Positions 1 to 10,699 of a DNA stretch of 64,000 nucleotides are shown in pieces. Within the stretch, counting starts at the first letter, position 1. Every line of letters begins with the position of its first letter. The position numbers were made by a program, and so were the translations under genes. Source of the DNA: Nematopogon swammerdamellus (taxonomy: Eukaryota; Arthropoda; Insecta; Lepidoptera; Adelidae); NCBI GenBank assembly GCA_946902875.1, contig OX336340.1, positions 22,769,566 to 22,833,565 on the forward strand. Reading direction: 5' to 3'. Under the pieces are notes generated by a model. The model made no database searches and was not told the DNA's origin. It worked only from the letters and a program-made list of their open reading frames with translations.

Positions 1-119
1 ATAACTGCGACTTTCAATTATTATTTTTATTTATCAAACAATTTGTCACCGGCCAGCTCACGTCGAGATGACAGTTCTCCGTTGTCAACATGACATTTAA
101 AATTGTTTTTTACCTTTAC

Positions 120-625
120 TTTGGATTACGTGATTTTTATTATATTTTTTAATTATTATTTTCATCCGGGATATACACTGTCACTATAAAAAGTTTCGTC
201 AAATTCCGTTCAGTGGTTTTTGCGAGATGCGCGTACAAATAGACATTTTTGCATTTACGATTTTATGATATGTATAGAAAGAATAGATATGTATAGACTA
301 TTGTGTTCAAGTTATAAAAAAGAAGAACTGTCATTTTCGTTGTATCTACTTATTTTTAAATATCGAATGAATATTTTATTCAAACTGTATTTGCTGCCAG
401 TTCTCAAGATATGATTATGTACTTTGGACTACGTGATTTTAAACGCGCAATAATGTTTATAATTGTTAATTTTTTTTTATTTTTGTTATTTTTTTTTACG
501 TATTATGTTAACCCGGCATATAAACTGCCACTATACAAAGTTTCGTCTAATTCCGTTCAGTGGTTTTTGCGTGATGCGCGTACAGACAAACAAACAAACA
601 AACAAACAAACAAACAAACAAAAAT
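120..625 (+). repeat. Duplicated dispersed-repeat module ending in (AAAC)n
   Basis: Two diverged copies of one module lie in direct order. Each ends with a phrase close to TTCCGTTCAGTGGTTTTTGC followed by GATGCGCGTACA, at about 202-236 and 549-583. The second runs into an (AAAC)n microsatellite at about 586-620. The same phrase occurs inverted at 5485-5560, so it belongs to a dispersed family. The short ORFs across it are low-complexity and show no protein family. Confident as a repeat; family not named. Confidence 0.6.
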
Positions 626-958
626 TTTAAAAACTGTTCTAAAATGTTCAGTATCTCATTTTAAGCCACCCATGTTAGTTTTTTTCCGAATACATTCAAT
701 GTACAGACTTTCTTACCTCTACGATTTTATTATATGTATAGATTTTTATATTTAATATTTATTAATTTGTTACTTTAGTAAGACATAATGTCAAGCTTAT
801 CTCTTTTTATGTCTAAATTTTAGTTTACATTTTTGTAGGTGCTTGTGTTTTTGAAAAATAATAAAAAATATATAAACGTAATACTTTTTTTTATTTTGTT
901 GAATTCATTTTCAATGCGACGCATCTTTCAACCTAACCTATATTCCTATATTCCTATA
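626..958. other. AT-rich non-coding stretch
   Basis: Mostly A/T with homopolymer runs. No recognisable gene, repeat boundary or conserved protein is visible. Confidence 0.5.
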
Positions 959-1290
959 TCCAACGAGCCCAAATATGGTCGATTTATCATGTGTAGTTTA
1001 GGAGTTCCTATGGCTTCCTTCTGGCACCATCATCAGGACCCTGGAAATAACATATGACTAGAGTACTTGCGAAGACAAATCCAACGAGCTCAAACACGGT
1101 CGATTTATCATGTGTGGTTTAGGACTTCCTATGGCTTAATTCCGGCTCCATCATCAGGACCCTGGACATCATATATGAGAAGAGTACTTGCGAAGACAAA
1201 TCCAACGAGCCCAAACACGATGGGCTTATCATGTATAGTTTAGGAGTTCCTATGGCTTCCTTCCGGCTCCATCATTAGACCCCAACTAAC
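959..1290 (+). repeat. Tandem repeat, about 121-bp period, 2.7 copies
   Basis: Units starting TCCAACGAGC occur at 959, 1080 and 1201. Each continues through a TTTATCATGTGT-like stretch, a TCCTATGGCTT phrase and a CCATCATCAGGACCCTGG-like end. The third copy is truncated. Copies differ at several positions, so the array is not fresh. No coding potential is evident. Confidence 0.8.
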
Positions 1291-2099
1291 CTTTTCCTTA
1301 TCCCGACTTTCTCGTGTCGCTCAGCGACAATATTTTTTCGAATTCCGTAGATTCATTTGCAATGTGCTCGATAGTCGTGTGAGGCACGAAATCTGTGAAT
1401 TTCTTTTTTCAGAAAGGTACAGGGCAGGGGCTACTACAGAACTGTAGCTGACTAAACTGTCCAGAGGATTTTTTCTAAAATTTTTGATATAATTCTTCAT
1501 TTCCAAAATATCGAGCGCCAAAATAAAAAATTCGGATTTTTTTTTTCCCTGTTTCGACCATAACTTTTTTCATTTTTTACTGTCTCGAATAATTATTTTT
1601 GCACCTTATAGCTCTCATGAATACGCGTCTTTTGAGCCTATTTTGAATATCATATCTTCACAACTCTCCGAGATATAAGATACTGAAACGAACTAAAAGA
1701 CATTTTCAATGTCAAAAGGTATTAGTCGTAAGACTATCAATATATATTCGGTGCCGCTATCGGTATTTTTTGCGCGGTAGACCGCGTGAGGCCTGCCGTC
1801 ACTTTGTCCGCTCTATAATATAGGGCAGTCGCCGTGGCCGGCCGGCTGGCGATTTAGTAGCGGTCACTTTGTCCGTCCTAAGTTAGGGCGGTCGCAGTGA
1901 CCGACTGCTGGCTAGGGGCGAGCGCCATCGAAGCCGCACTGCTGCTGGCACGTTCTGCAGTCTCTCGACTGCTGCAGCTGCCTGTGGTGAGGAGAAAAGC
2001 GAATGAGTCGCGAATGTCTGTCGAACCGCCTGCTTGCTCGACATCGTCCCCGGCGGCGCCTGCCGGGGCGATGGTGCTAGAAGGGACAAGTCCGCCAGT
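1291..2099. other. Non-coding region with short GC-rich duplication
   Basis: The first half is AT-rich with no gene. A 65-bp unit containing GTCACTTTGTCCG is repeated at about 1799 and 1865, both in GC-rich sequence unlike the surroundings. The open frames across 1880-2130 are by-products of this GC-rich DNA and match nothing I recognise. Confidence 0.45.
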
Positions 2100-2632
2100 T
2101 CGATTATCACAGCGAAGAAGAACTGGCAAGAAACTTCGCTGGGTCGTGTCGTGTCCTGTTCATCGGCGGTAGGGCGGCGAGGTGGCTCCGGACCTGCGAA
2201 GTTAAACGGATGTGTTAGTATCGAGAGGGGGCGCCGCCGTGTCGATGGATCCCGTAGTCGGTAGTCGCAAGCGCTAGCGATCAGCGGGTTGTCGTGTCGG
2301 TACGCCCCCTTGAAGAATCGCGTGGACAGCTTCTGGAGATACTCCTCCAGCGGTGCTATCCCTAGGTCTCTGTGCACGTTGGCGTTTCTATGGTACCAGG
2401 GCGCACCTGTGGCGATGCGCAAGAATTTGTGTTGCCTGACTCTCATCTTGTTGATGAGTCCTTTGGCCGCATGCGCCCACGCCCCGGTGAGGCGTAGGTC
2501 ATGACAGGTCTGATGCAGGTTTTGTAAATTGTCAGCTTATTTCTAAGTGACAACTTACTCTTTCTGTTCAACAAGGGGTACAGGCGGCCACAAACACTTG
2601 CGGCTCTTGCGGTCACGTAACCGCTCAACCGT
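2100..2632 (-). pseudogene. Jockey-type LINE, 3' end of reverse transcriptase (relic)
   Basis: Read on the minus strand, 2628 to about 2180 encodes the region after the RT palm. It includes a TYKTCIRPVMTYAS-like segment, then KMRVRQHKFLRIATGAPWYH and RDLGIAPLEEYLQ, which are characteristic of Jockey-clade ORF2 C-termini. A frame change near 2443-2470 splits it into two ORFs. At 2100-2148 the 3' UTR shows the AAGAAGAACTGGCAAGAAAC motif seen at the ends of other LINE copies here. It is 5'-truncated and dead. Clade assignment is from memory. Confidence 0.7.
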
Positions 2633-2893
2633 TGGAGGCTGACCGTGGTTCGCGTTCCACGTAAAACTGTACTGTGGGTCCATTCCCTTCTTACCTTACT
2701 AGTTGGTAGGGTTTATCCCGCCAGGGTTGGTACCACCGCACTGAATGAAGGCTATTTAAATAGTTCGTGTTTTCCCTCCAGTTCAGGCTAGCCGGCACGG
2801 CCGAAGGGAAGCACTGACATGGCACCTAGTTCACCGAGGTGTTATGGGTGGATGTTTTAGGTGAAGTAGCAAACCGTTTCCATAAATAAATAA
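2633..2893 (+). mobile_element. SINE copy (same family as 32537-32935), head missing
   Basis: It aligns by eye with 32650-32930: GTTGGAGGCTGACCG, a B-box-like GTGGTTCGCGTTCC, GTAGGGTTTA-CCCGCC, TACCACCGCACTGAATGAA, the CAGTTCAG-CTAGCCGGCACG core, AGCACTGACATGGCACC and a terminal (AAATA)n-like tail. The tRNA/5S-like 5' head present at 32537 is absent, so this is a 5'-shortened copy. It abuts the LINE relic on its left. Confidence 0.7.
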
Positions 2894-3087
2894 ATATATA
2901 CGAGTATATATTCCTTTGCTTTCTCGGAAACAGCTCTAACGATTTGGATTCAATTTTGTATTTAGATAATGTTCCCTCAGAAAAATCGATTTATTTTATC
3001 CATAAAAAAACATTGTTGTCCTCTGTGATGCTACTATGTAGGCAGTGGCAAACGCTTTTGTAAATGTAAACTAAGTGAACGTAAAAA

Positions 3088-3240
3088 AAAAAATCCAGCG
3101 AAGTTTCTTGCCAGTTCTTCTTCGCTGTGATAATCGAACTGGCAAAATGATAAATGTTAAATGTTAAAATATGACGAATCCGAGTGCAGTGTATACTGTC
3201 TATGGATAATGAATAAAGAATATAGAATGATAAATGAGTA
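3088..3240 (+). repeat. LINE 3' end fragment
   Basis: It contains CCAGCGAAGTTTCTTGCCAG and the TTCTTCTTCGCTGTGATAATCGAAC phrase shared with the 3' UTRs at 13925 and 14965, followed by an AATAAAG-rich tail. It is 5'-truncated and sits inside intron 2 of P450 gene B. No coding sequence is left. Confidence 0.6.
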
Positions 3241-3283
3241 AAGATAAATAAAAAATAAAAATCGGAAGTTGAAGAATACTTAC

Positions 3284-3373
3284 TGAAATAAAGAATATGT
3301 CCAATCCATACTGATGCAATCCCATCGTGCTTCATCGCGAAGTAGCTGGTCTGTCTGAGCGCTGTCATTATTT
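3284..3373 (-). CDS. P450 gene B, exon 2
   Basis: A 90-nt exon bounded by an acceptor (CTCGCAG before 3373) and a donor (GTAAGT from 3283). It codes [20 protein letters not shown] followed by VWIGHILYF, the A-helix/beta-1 region before the '[10 protein letters not shown]' segment of CYP4-clan enzymes. Phase is 2+87+1 nt, which joins exon 1 in frame. It is nearly identical to gene A exon 2 at 55466-55555. The last nucleotide before the donor is A instead of G. Exon 3 onward would be left of the window. Confidence 0.85.
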
Positions 3374-3698
3374 CTGCGAGTTTTCATAATATTTTGTAAA
3401 TACATTCTGCATTGGCTAAAACAGTAAACAGTTGTCGAATACTGGGTCGTGGTCGAATACTGGGTCGTGGCCTTCTCGCCAGCCTTTTAGAAAAGCGACG
3501 ATAGCGATACATTACAATAAGTATCTATTCTGTTATACAGTGACAAACTATCAGCCGTCACGCCTGATTCTTACAATGAACAGAATTTGACCTCAAGCAC
3601 TGCCGAGTCTTATGAGATAAATAATAAATTCTATATAAATATATATGAATTTACTTCCTGCATAAACAAATGTACTTCTACACTTTTAATTTTTAAAT
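3374..3698 (-). other. Gene B intron 1, part homologous to gene A intron 1
   Basis: Most of this stretch, notably 3480-3698, matches 56080-56315 of gene A, for example CAGTGACAAACTATCAGCCG and CCTCAAGCACTGCCGAGTCT. It shows that a genomic segment, not an mRNA, was duplicated. An 18-bp unit GTCGAATACTGGGTCGTG is duplicated in tandem at about 3434-3470, and this is absent from gene A. Confidence 0.75.
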
Positions 3699-4795
3699 TG
3701 TTTATTGTTTATTGTATAATTTCATCCATAGGTAGGTAACCTACGCTTGGACATGTCGAAAATTCCGCCAGTTCTAAATTCAATGCGAAGAAGAACTGAC
3801 AAACAAACTTCGCAAGTCACAATGTTTTGTTAGTACCTTATAAGTATTATATTATAGTAACTTACAAATAGTTAACCCATACTACCGCTCACAAGAGCAT
3901 TCATATTTACAGCATAAACATGAATACTGAAGAATCTGACCACACTGCCTATTTAAATTACCTATATCTGGTGTATAGTGCCATCGTCAATTTTGATATT
4001 TCATATTATATCAAGTCAAATAAAACAATTAGTTTACGTTTATTACAAAGAAATGTAATAAGTCATATTAAAAATCAAATGATACAAAGTGTATCGAATT
4101 GTCAAAATTTGTTAGTGGGAAAAACAGTAGTCAGACTCTTAGATAAAATTACGGTCAGTTAATGCATCCTTAATACTGTAATAACTCTTTTCAATTAACA
4201 TTATTTTAATCCGTCGTTTAAAATTATTGTCATCTAATTGTTTTATGTTAGGAGACAGTTTATTATAAAATCTAACACTATTACAAATAAAGCTTTTTGT
4301 AGTTTTAGCTAATCTATGTCTTATTAGTTGTACATTATTCTTCGTGTGTCATAGTTATGTATGATTGTCGGAATTGAGAGAGGAATCATGAATGTATTTT
4401 CTGGCATAGCATATGTTCTGGTAAACATATGCACTAGGTAAAGTCATGATTCCTATCTCCCCGAACGCTGTCTTACAAGTATCTCTAGTTTTCATATTTA
4501 AGATGTACCGCAAGGCCCTCTAATGTAACAAAAATATTCTATTTGTATCTGCTGCATTTCCCCAAAACATAAGGCCATATGACATGATGCTCTCAAAATA
4601 AGCATGATAAACCGTTTTTGCAGCATGGGTCCCGCCTAGCACTTTAATTTTTTTGATAGCATAACATGCGGAACTCAGCTTACCAGCTAAAGAGTTTATG
4701 TGGGCTTTCCAAGTAAAACTTTTATCAAATATTACCCCAAGAAAAGTTAGTTCATTAGCAAGACAAGTTATCTGCAGTTTTTAATATGCTATCAT
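3699..4795 (-). mobile_element. 5'-truncated CR1/Jockey-type LINE copy in gene B intron 1
   Basis: It is nearly identical to the 3' 1.1 kb of the full-length LINE at 40798-46964 (compare 40801-41890). It carries the end of ORF2 and the 3' UTR in minus orientation, ending in the (CAATAAA)n-type tail. Small lesions are visible: a 4-nt loss and a 3-nt gain around 4340-4365, and a short deletion near 4763, which break the reading frame. Flanking TTTAAAT at 3692-3698 and 4796-4802 looks like a target-site duplication. The insert is absent from gene A at the equivalent place (about 56315). Confidence 0.85.
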
Positions 4796-4956
4796 TTTAA
4801 ATCACGAGAGAGTGAGAGTAAACTAATGAAAAACATAAAAAAAACATTATCGTAATGTTTTCGGTTACGCGGTATACTAATCAGAGCGACTTAACTGTGT
4901 AACAGCGGTAAAAGCCTAAACGAACATAAAAAAAAATTAAGCAACTTTCCACTCAC

Positions 4957-5131
4957 CCTCAGTGTTACCCTTGAATTGGTACAGATGTCCTACGAAGGGT
5001 AGCTGCGGTTGTCCGGGAATCTTGTCCGCGAGCGCGTACATCCTGCGCCTGCGCAGCCGGTACGCCGCGAACCACGCCCCCGCCGCCGCCAACGTCACCG
5101 CCACCGCCACTCCCAACAACGCGACCAACAT
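4957..5131 (-). CDS. P450 gene B, exon 1 (N-terminal membrane anchor)
   Basis: A 175-nt first exon (58 codons plus 1 nt). The ATG is at 5129-5131 and the donor GTGAGT runs from 4956. It encodes a hydrophobic anchor rich in V/A/L, a basic RLRRRRM stretch, then the hinge [18 protein letters not shown] typical of microsomal CYP4-clan P450s, which sit on the ER membrane. Compared with gene A exon 1 the anchor is five residues longer (an extra AV and AAG-like insert). Similarity to gene A stops at the start codon: the upstream DNA is unrelated, so the two genes have different proximal promoters. Confidence 0.9.
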
Positions 5132-5659
5132 GCTGCCCTTGATCTGTTGTTTCTGAACTTTTTGTTAAAATTAAATAATAAAGATGATAAGCTTGCACAG
5201 GCATTACGCAAGGTGATCGTTGAAAGCGTGGCTTTTTAAAAAATTTCTTTTCTTTTATTTTGTTCGTCTTATATTTTGATCTTGCAACTATTTTTCAACC
5301 TATATTTCTAATTTTTGTTCTTATGTCACTTTGTTCTGTTCCATTTTTCACACCGACGACGTATGGCTTTTTATGTGCATTACATTTGGATTGTAAACGT
5401 TGAATATATTCACAAAATAAAAAACAACCAGGGCGTCTTAAAATGATAAACTGAACATGTTAGAACAGTTTTTCAAATTCTTATCCGTCTGTCTGTACGC
5501 GCGTGACGCAAAAACCACTGAACGGATTTTGACGAAACTTTGTATAGCGTGACAGTATATCCCAGCCCGAGTAAAAATAAAAAGCAATAAAACTATGCAA
5601 CGAGCTGCGTTCAGGAAGAAGATAACCTTCTTGAAGAAAGTATTTAATTAAGGGCGAGG
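5132..5659. other. Upstream region of gene B
   Basis: An AT-rich presumptive promoter and 5' flank of P450 gene B. No TATA box can be assigned with confidence. At 5485-5565 an inverted copy of the dispersed module seen at 195-236 is present (GACGCAAAAACCACTGAACG followed by GATTTTGACGAAACTTTGTA). Confidence 0.5.
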
Positions 5660-5960
5660 GCTAAGGCCGAGCTGGAGACTTGCCCTCTTCGATAAAATAT
5701 AATATTGTTTACGCGAACGAAGCCCGGTCTTCGGCCTCGCCCTTACTTACCTACTTACTTTCTTTGAGAAGGTTTATTGTAGACCTGAACGTAGCTCGGT
5801 CTTCGGCCTCGCTCATAGTTGCTTTCTTTAAGAAAGTATATGGTTTAGCTATACTCAGCTTCGTCTTCGGCATCGCCACTAGCCACTTAGTCCTCTTAGC
5901 CTCGCCTTTAGTTACTTACATTCTTTGAGAACGTTTATCGTCTTTCTGAAGGCAGCTCGG
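5660..5960 (+). repeat. Degenerate tandem repeat, about 80-bp units
   Basis: Three to four units each carry TCTTCGGCCTCGC (or TCTTCGGCATCGCC) followed by a TACTTTCTTTGAGAA-like stretch, at about 5730, 5808 and 5865. Units are diverged and uneven in length. The ORF running through it reflects the repeat and matches no protein family. Confidence 0.6.
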
Positions 5961-6639
5961 CCTATTTAAAGCAAAGCTATTTAAAGCACAATGGGCACTA
6001 ACGTACCTTTCAGCTTATGCAAGTATGACTACACCTTCTCTGCGAAAAGCGAATAGCTTAATGTCTAAATTGTATGGTGTATGGCTCTTCATTAAATACT
6101 AGTTTATACCCGCGGCTTCGCTCGCGTGAAATTCGTATTTTAAAAAAGATAGTAAGTAAGACCGCTACCGTACCTTTATTTCGGCGCGCGTAACACATCG
6201 GTTTGTATGAGAGCCACATCTTAGCGTAACTGGAATTAAATTATCCAATCCTGTGTCTCATATAGTTAAATGTGCTTGTACTTAGGTTCAACGAATTCGG
6301 ATGATCGGTTTAAGAGTTATGGAGGAACATACATAAAAGATTTCTAAAAATCGCCAATTCAGTTTTAGTATCATACATAGAGTCTACAAACGAAATATCT
6401 CATAAAACAAAGTTATTCCATGACAATCCCTTACATATATATTATTAGTATTGATGATGACAAGGTTGAGGCTGTAGAACTGCGTCATTATTTTCATATG
6501 CCATAATTTAGCAAACTTGTTTGTTAGAATTAACAACGCGTTCATTGCTTAAATATACATCAAATTATTATGTCATGTCACCGTCGGTCACGGCATAAAA
6601 ATTGTTATTTACATAACGAAAATTTAATCCCACGGTACG
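5961..6639. other. Non-coding, with lepidopteran-type dispersed repeat end
   Basis: At 6107-6200 there is ACCCGCGGCTTCGCTCGCGT followed by AAGTAAG and GTACCTTTATTTCGGCGCGC. This is the inverse of 19385-19475, so both are copies of one dispersed family common in moth and butterfly DNA (from memory). The rest, 6200-6639, is AT-rich with nothing recognisable. Confidence 0.5.
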
Positions 6640-9166
6640 AAAGTGGTATCGAAAATGGCATCCCACGGAACGAAATCAATTAAGGCCAAGCGGCCGGAAA
6701 AAGGCCAAGCGTCCGGTAGTCCTACTATTGCTGGCTACGGTAGCGGTACTAGCGGTCACGTTTACGGTAGGACGGGGGGTGCTAAGAATCCCCGGGTTAC
6801 GGAAGGCTACCAAACCCAGCGATTATACCTGGCAAATTATATATAACACACGGACATTGAGAACGGATGAGAATTTAGAGGAGCTGGAAGTGGAATTGAG
6901 CAAGATAAGGTGGCACGTCTTGGGACTATTGGAAGTCCGTAGACAGGGGGAGGACACGATAACCCTAAAATATGGCACATATGCTCTACTTTCGAGAACG
7001 AGACCAGCCTTCCCAAGGTGGTGTCGGGCTTCTCATTAACAAAGTCCTTACTAACAACGTCGTGGAAATCGTGGGTGTGTCAACGCGGGTAGCATACCTA
7101 ATACTGAAACTCACAGAAAAGTACTCGTTGAAGATCATACAGGTATATGCGCTCACGTCTACACACACCACTGAACAGTGTTTGTTCGGTGACACACACA
7201 GACGAAGAGGTGGAAGCCGTGTATGATAACATCTCTAAGACGATTCATAACACGGCTAAAACTCAATTCGCCGTTGTTATGGGGGACTTCAACGCCAAAG
7301 ACAACTATGCAACGTACAAATATGCAACGAATCTTAGGTGGGACCAAATGGCTACGGAAGCAGAAACCATCGTGGACAAATGTTGGCAAACTTCCTAGAA
7401 ATGGAAGGGCTCTTCTTGATGAATTCTTTCTTGAAGAAGAGGCCCCAACGGAAGTGGACCTGGGAAAGTCCCGATGGTGGGACGAAAAATGAGATTGACT
7501 TCATCCTGGCGGACAAGAAGCGAATATTTGGAGATGTCTCAGTGCTAAACCGGTTTAAGACTGGAAGCGATCACAGACTTGTACGAGGCACTCTAAATAT
7601 TAATCACAAGCTTGAACGGTCCCGTCTGATGAAGTCAACTCTCCGCCCAACTCTGCTCCAAGTCTCACAGAGCTCTGACAGCTTCGAGCTAGAGCTTAAA
7701 AATAGACTCGATACGCTAGAAACCACAACGAACGTTGATGAGATGACCAACAATCTGGTGCAGGTCGTTCCAGTAGTGGGCTGCAAACATTTTAGACATA
7801 AGTACAAGGGTAAACAGTCGAAACTTTCGAGTGAGACACTGGAAGCGATGAGACAGAGACGCGAGGCAATAGTTGATTCGTCAAGTCTTTGGGCTCAAAA
7901 TGCCAAAATTAATAAGCTGATACGTCGCCGTGTATAAGCTGTTATCGAGAGTCCTCACCAATCGTCTCGCCCGAAGGTTTGACGACCACCAGCCGCCAGA
8001 GCAGGTCGGGTTTCGGAGGGGTTACAGTACCGTAGACCACATCCACACCTTACGGAAGATTATACAGAAGTCCGAAGAGTATAATCGGCCACTCTGTCTC
8101 GCTTTTGTGGACTACAAGAAAGCCTTTGACTCTATCGAAACCTGGGCTGTTATGGAATTCTTACAGCGATGCCAAACCGATTGGCGATACATTGAGGTGC
8201 TGAAATGTCTTGATAGGTCCAGTACAATGACCGTACAAATACAGGACCAGCAGACGAAACCTATCCAATTGCATCGTGGAGTCAGACAGGGAGATGTTAT
8301 GTCTCCGAAACTGTTTACGAATGCATTGGAAGATATATTCAAGCTGCTGGATTGGGAAAAGCACGGCATTAATATTAACGGCGAATACATTTCACACCTT
8401 CGTTTCGCAGATGACATAGTCGTGATAGGCGAATCGTTGGAGGAGCTGAATCACATGCTGAACGGCCTCAATGTCGCCTCCCGCCGAGTCGGCCTCGGGA
8501 TGAATTTTGACAAGACGAAAGTCATGTTCAACGAACAGGTCGTCCCGGGGCACGTAACAGTTGGAGAGGCGACCCTCGAAGTTGTGCGGAATTATATCTA
8601 TCTTGGACAAACCATCCAGCTAGGGAAGCACAACTTTGACAAGGAGGCCAACAGAAGGGCGGAAAACTCCGCCACATCTTTTAATCCTCCATCCCAGAAA
8701 GTTTTTAATCAGTGCGTTCTGCCAGTAATGACGTACGTAGCGGAAACGTGGACCCTGACGATGGGCCTGGTCCACAAATTTAAAGTCGCTCAGCGAGCTA
8801 TGGAAAGAGCAATGCTCGGCATTTCTTTGACCGATAAAATCCGTAACGACGTGATATGTCAAAGAACTAAGGTAGTCGACATAGCAATGAAAAGAAAATA
8901 AGCAAGCTGAAGTGGCAGTCTGCTGGGCACATCTATCGCAGTCCCGACAACCGATGGGGTAGACGGGTGCTCGAATGGAGGCCACGTACAAGCAAACGTA
9001 GTGTGGGACGCCCCCCGGCTAGGTGGACAGACGACCTAAAAAAGGTAGCCGGGAGTGGATGGATGAGAAGAGCGGAAGACCGCGTGTGGCTGGTGGCGTG
9101 CCTTGGGAGAGGCCTATGTCCAGCAGTGGACCGATACAGGCTGATGATGATGATGATGATGATGGC
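6640..9166 (+). pseudogene. RTE-clade LINE, decayed and internally deleted
   Basis: A single endonuclease-reverse transcriptase gene is scattered over several frames. Endonuclease pieces run from about 6800 (RTLRTDENLEELEVELSKIR) through QGGVG-LINK, VVMGDFNAK (7276-7302) and the catalytic GSDHRLVRG (7566-7592). The RT follows at 7930. A C-terminal GRPPARWTDDLKK motif sits at about 9008-9046, and the element ends in (GAT)n at 9141-9166, the microsatellite tail typical of RTE elements. At least four frameshifts are present. At 7926-7932 the linker joins directly to mid-RT, so the first RT blocks are deleted. It is not functional. Confidence 0.85.
7930..8901 (+). pseudogene. RTE reverse transcriptase domain, longest intact block
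   Basis: This is the one long frame of the decayed RTE. RT motifs in order are KLLSRVLTNRL, PPEQVGFRRGYSTVDHI (block 2), LCLAFVDYKKAFDSI (block A, catalytic D), LHRGVRQGDVMSPKLF (block B) and LRFADDIVVI (block C, FADD). The thumb follows, with a frameshift after 8901 before the C-terminal helix. No natural start codon exists, because the upstream part is deleted. Products of this family would nick DNA and copy their RNA at the nick (target-primed reverse transcription). Confidence 0.85.
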
Positions 9167-9172
9167 CGGAAA

Positions 9173-9625
9173 AAAAGTCTCATAATAACTTCCGAAGATC
9201 AAGAAAACTAAAAAAACTCTTAAAAAGTCAAAACATTCAAAACACTCAAAACTTACTTATTTTTTTAAGATAGTTTAGATTTAATAACAGTGTTGCCATA
9301 ATGTTTTCAATGAAGAAAATTTTAATCACTCAAAACTCGACCAATTTAAAATAGGTACCTACTTGAAGAGAGACGTATAATTTCTAACGCGCGTACGTAC
9401 GCACACTTCTATTAAACTTATTTTAGGCGGGAGTGTTTTTTCTATTCTTGCATGGCACCTAGTAACAGCAGCTTGCATGGTATCTAGTAGCAGCAGTAGC
9501 GCGATGTAATGGACGGATATAATTAATTTAGGAGATGATGTACTCATATACGAGTACATCCAATCATTTAAAGTTACAACCCGAAACTGTTATGGAATAA
9601 AAGACGATGATACCTGAGACGGAAT
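9173..9625 (-). pseudogene. Relic of P450 intron 4 with the last 15 nt of exon 4
   Basis: 9550-9625 matches 31745-31815, including the splice donor and last bases of exon 4 (read on the plus strand as GATACCTGAGACGGAATCGA). 9360-9460 matches 30598-30670 (CTTGAAGAGAGACGTATAA, CGCGTACGTAC). 9173-9260 matches 30505-30580. The LINE found in gene A at 30672-31678 is absent here. So a piece of intron 4 from a P450 of this family was duplicated to a point between the two genes, without the body of the exon. Confidence 0.75.
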
Positions 9626-10074
9626 CGAGAATCGCCGCGAGGATTCTCGCCTCTCGCGGCGATCGGCGATACGTCATAGTGGCGTTCGTAATGCGAATTT
9701 TCATGCAAAGGAGAGTTCAGCGGTATCTCGTCTCGACATTTAACGTATGCGATTTGGCGTGATGACGCTACGATAATTTTCGGAATGCCAATTTTGTTTC
9801 GGCGAAACGTTAGTGTTTCCACTCCATAAAAAAAACGTTTCCTCTCTTCAATGAGAAGAGACGAGAGTTTTGAGAATAAGGCCCCCGCCTGGTAGTCGTG
9901 GGAGTACCGGTAGACATAGTCATGGAATCATGGGCAGACATATAATAATCGCGCAAGTACATAGAGTGCAAAGGCCTGACGTGCAGCTGAAGGGGTTAAA
10001 AAAAAATAAAAGAAAAAAGAAAATAAAAAAAGGTGTTATAAAAAATAAAAACAAAAAAAAAATCTATTTTTTTT
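9626..10074. other. Non-coding region with a GC hairpin
   Basis: 9628-9662 holds ATCGCCGCGAG and its inverse CTCGCGGCGAT, a perfect 11-bp stem with a short loop. The remainder is ordinary intergenic sequence with A-rich runs near 10000-10070. No gene is recognised. Confidence 0.5.
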
Positions 10075-10340
10075 TAACTCTCGTCGAGACCTATTATTTC
10101 CTCCAGCAGATGAGTAGTCTGGGCTGGTCACAGACTACTACTAGTTTCCGCGATATCATGCCATCTCACAAAAAAAACTCTCGCCGAGACTTATCATATC
10201 CTCCAGCAGATGAGTAGTCTGTGATCAGTAGTTTCAGGGATATGCCCTAAAAAAAAGTTTTATCTCGTCGAGATTTATCATTTTCCATATGGGAATGAGT
10301 AGGCTGGGATCAGTAGTTTCCGAGAAATGCCTCAAAGTCT
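10075..10340 (+). repeat. Tandem repeat, three diverged units of about 90-100 bp
   Basis: Units start CTCTCGTCGAGACC, CTCTCGCCGAGACT and TCTCGTCGAGATT at about 10078, 10179 and 10263. Each contains a GATGAGTAGTCTG-like phrase followed by CAGTAGTTTC. 10341-10700 after it is non-coding with no further repeat that I can define. Confidence 0.65.
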
Positions 10341-10699
10341 TTTTCCTTTTTTTTTCGAAACAGTTGAACCGATTTTGAAAAAAAAAATCATTATTTCAGA
10401 AAGAGATATTTTTTTACGGAAGGAAACAAATTTCAAGTCTATCCGACCAGTAGTTTAGGACTCTATATTTATTGATTTCGAAGCCTTTTTTGTAAAGGCT
10501 ATGACGTCATCAATTGTTCATATTATTCATTGATGACGGTCACAGAGCAAAAAAGTCCGGCGGTGTGGCCCGATCGTTGTTCTGTGATTGATGAATGACG
10601 GTCGATTTTTGCAAATGGCACGGGTAAGACATTACATATGGATTCCATGTCAAAAGATTTATATAGATTTTTTTACAATTTTGAGTTCAGTGGTCGCGA

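Noticed and set aside
1878..2172. Overlapping ORFs in three frames in GC-rich DNA
   Set aside because: Openness in several frames at once is a composition effect; no family resemblance.
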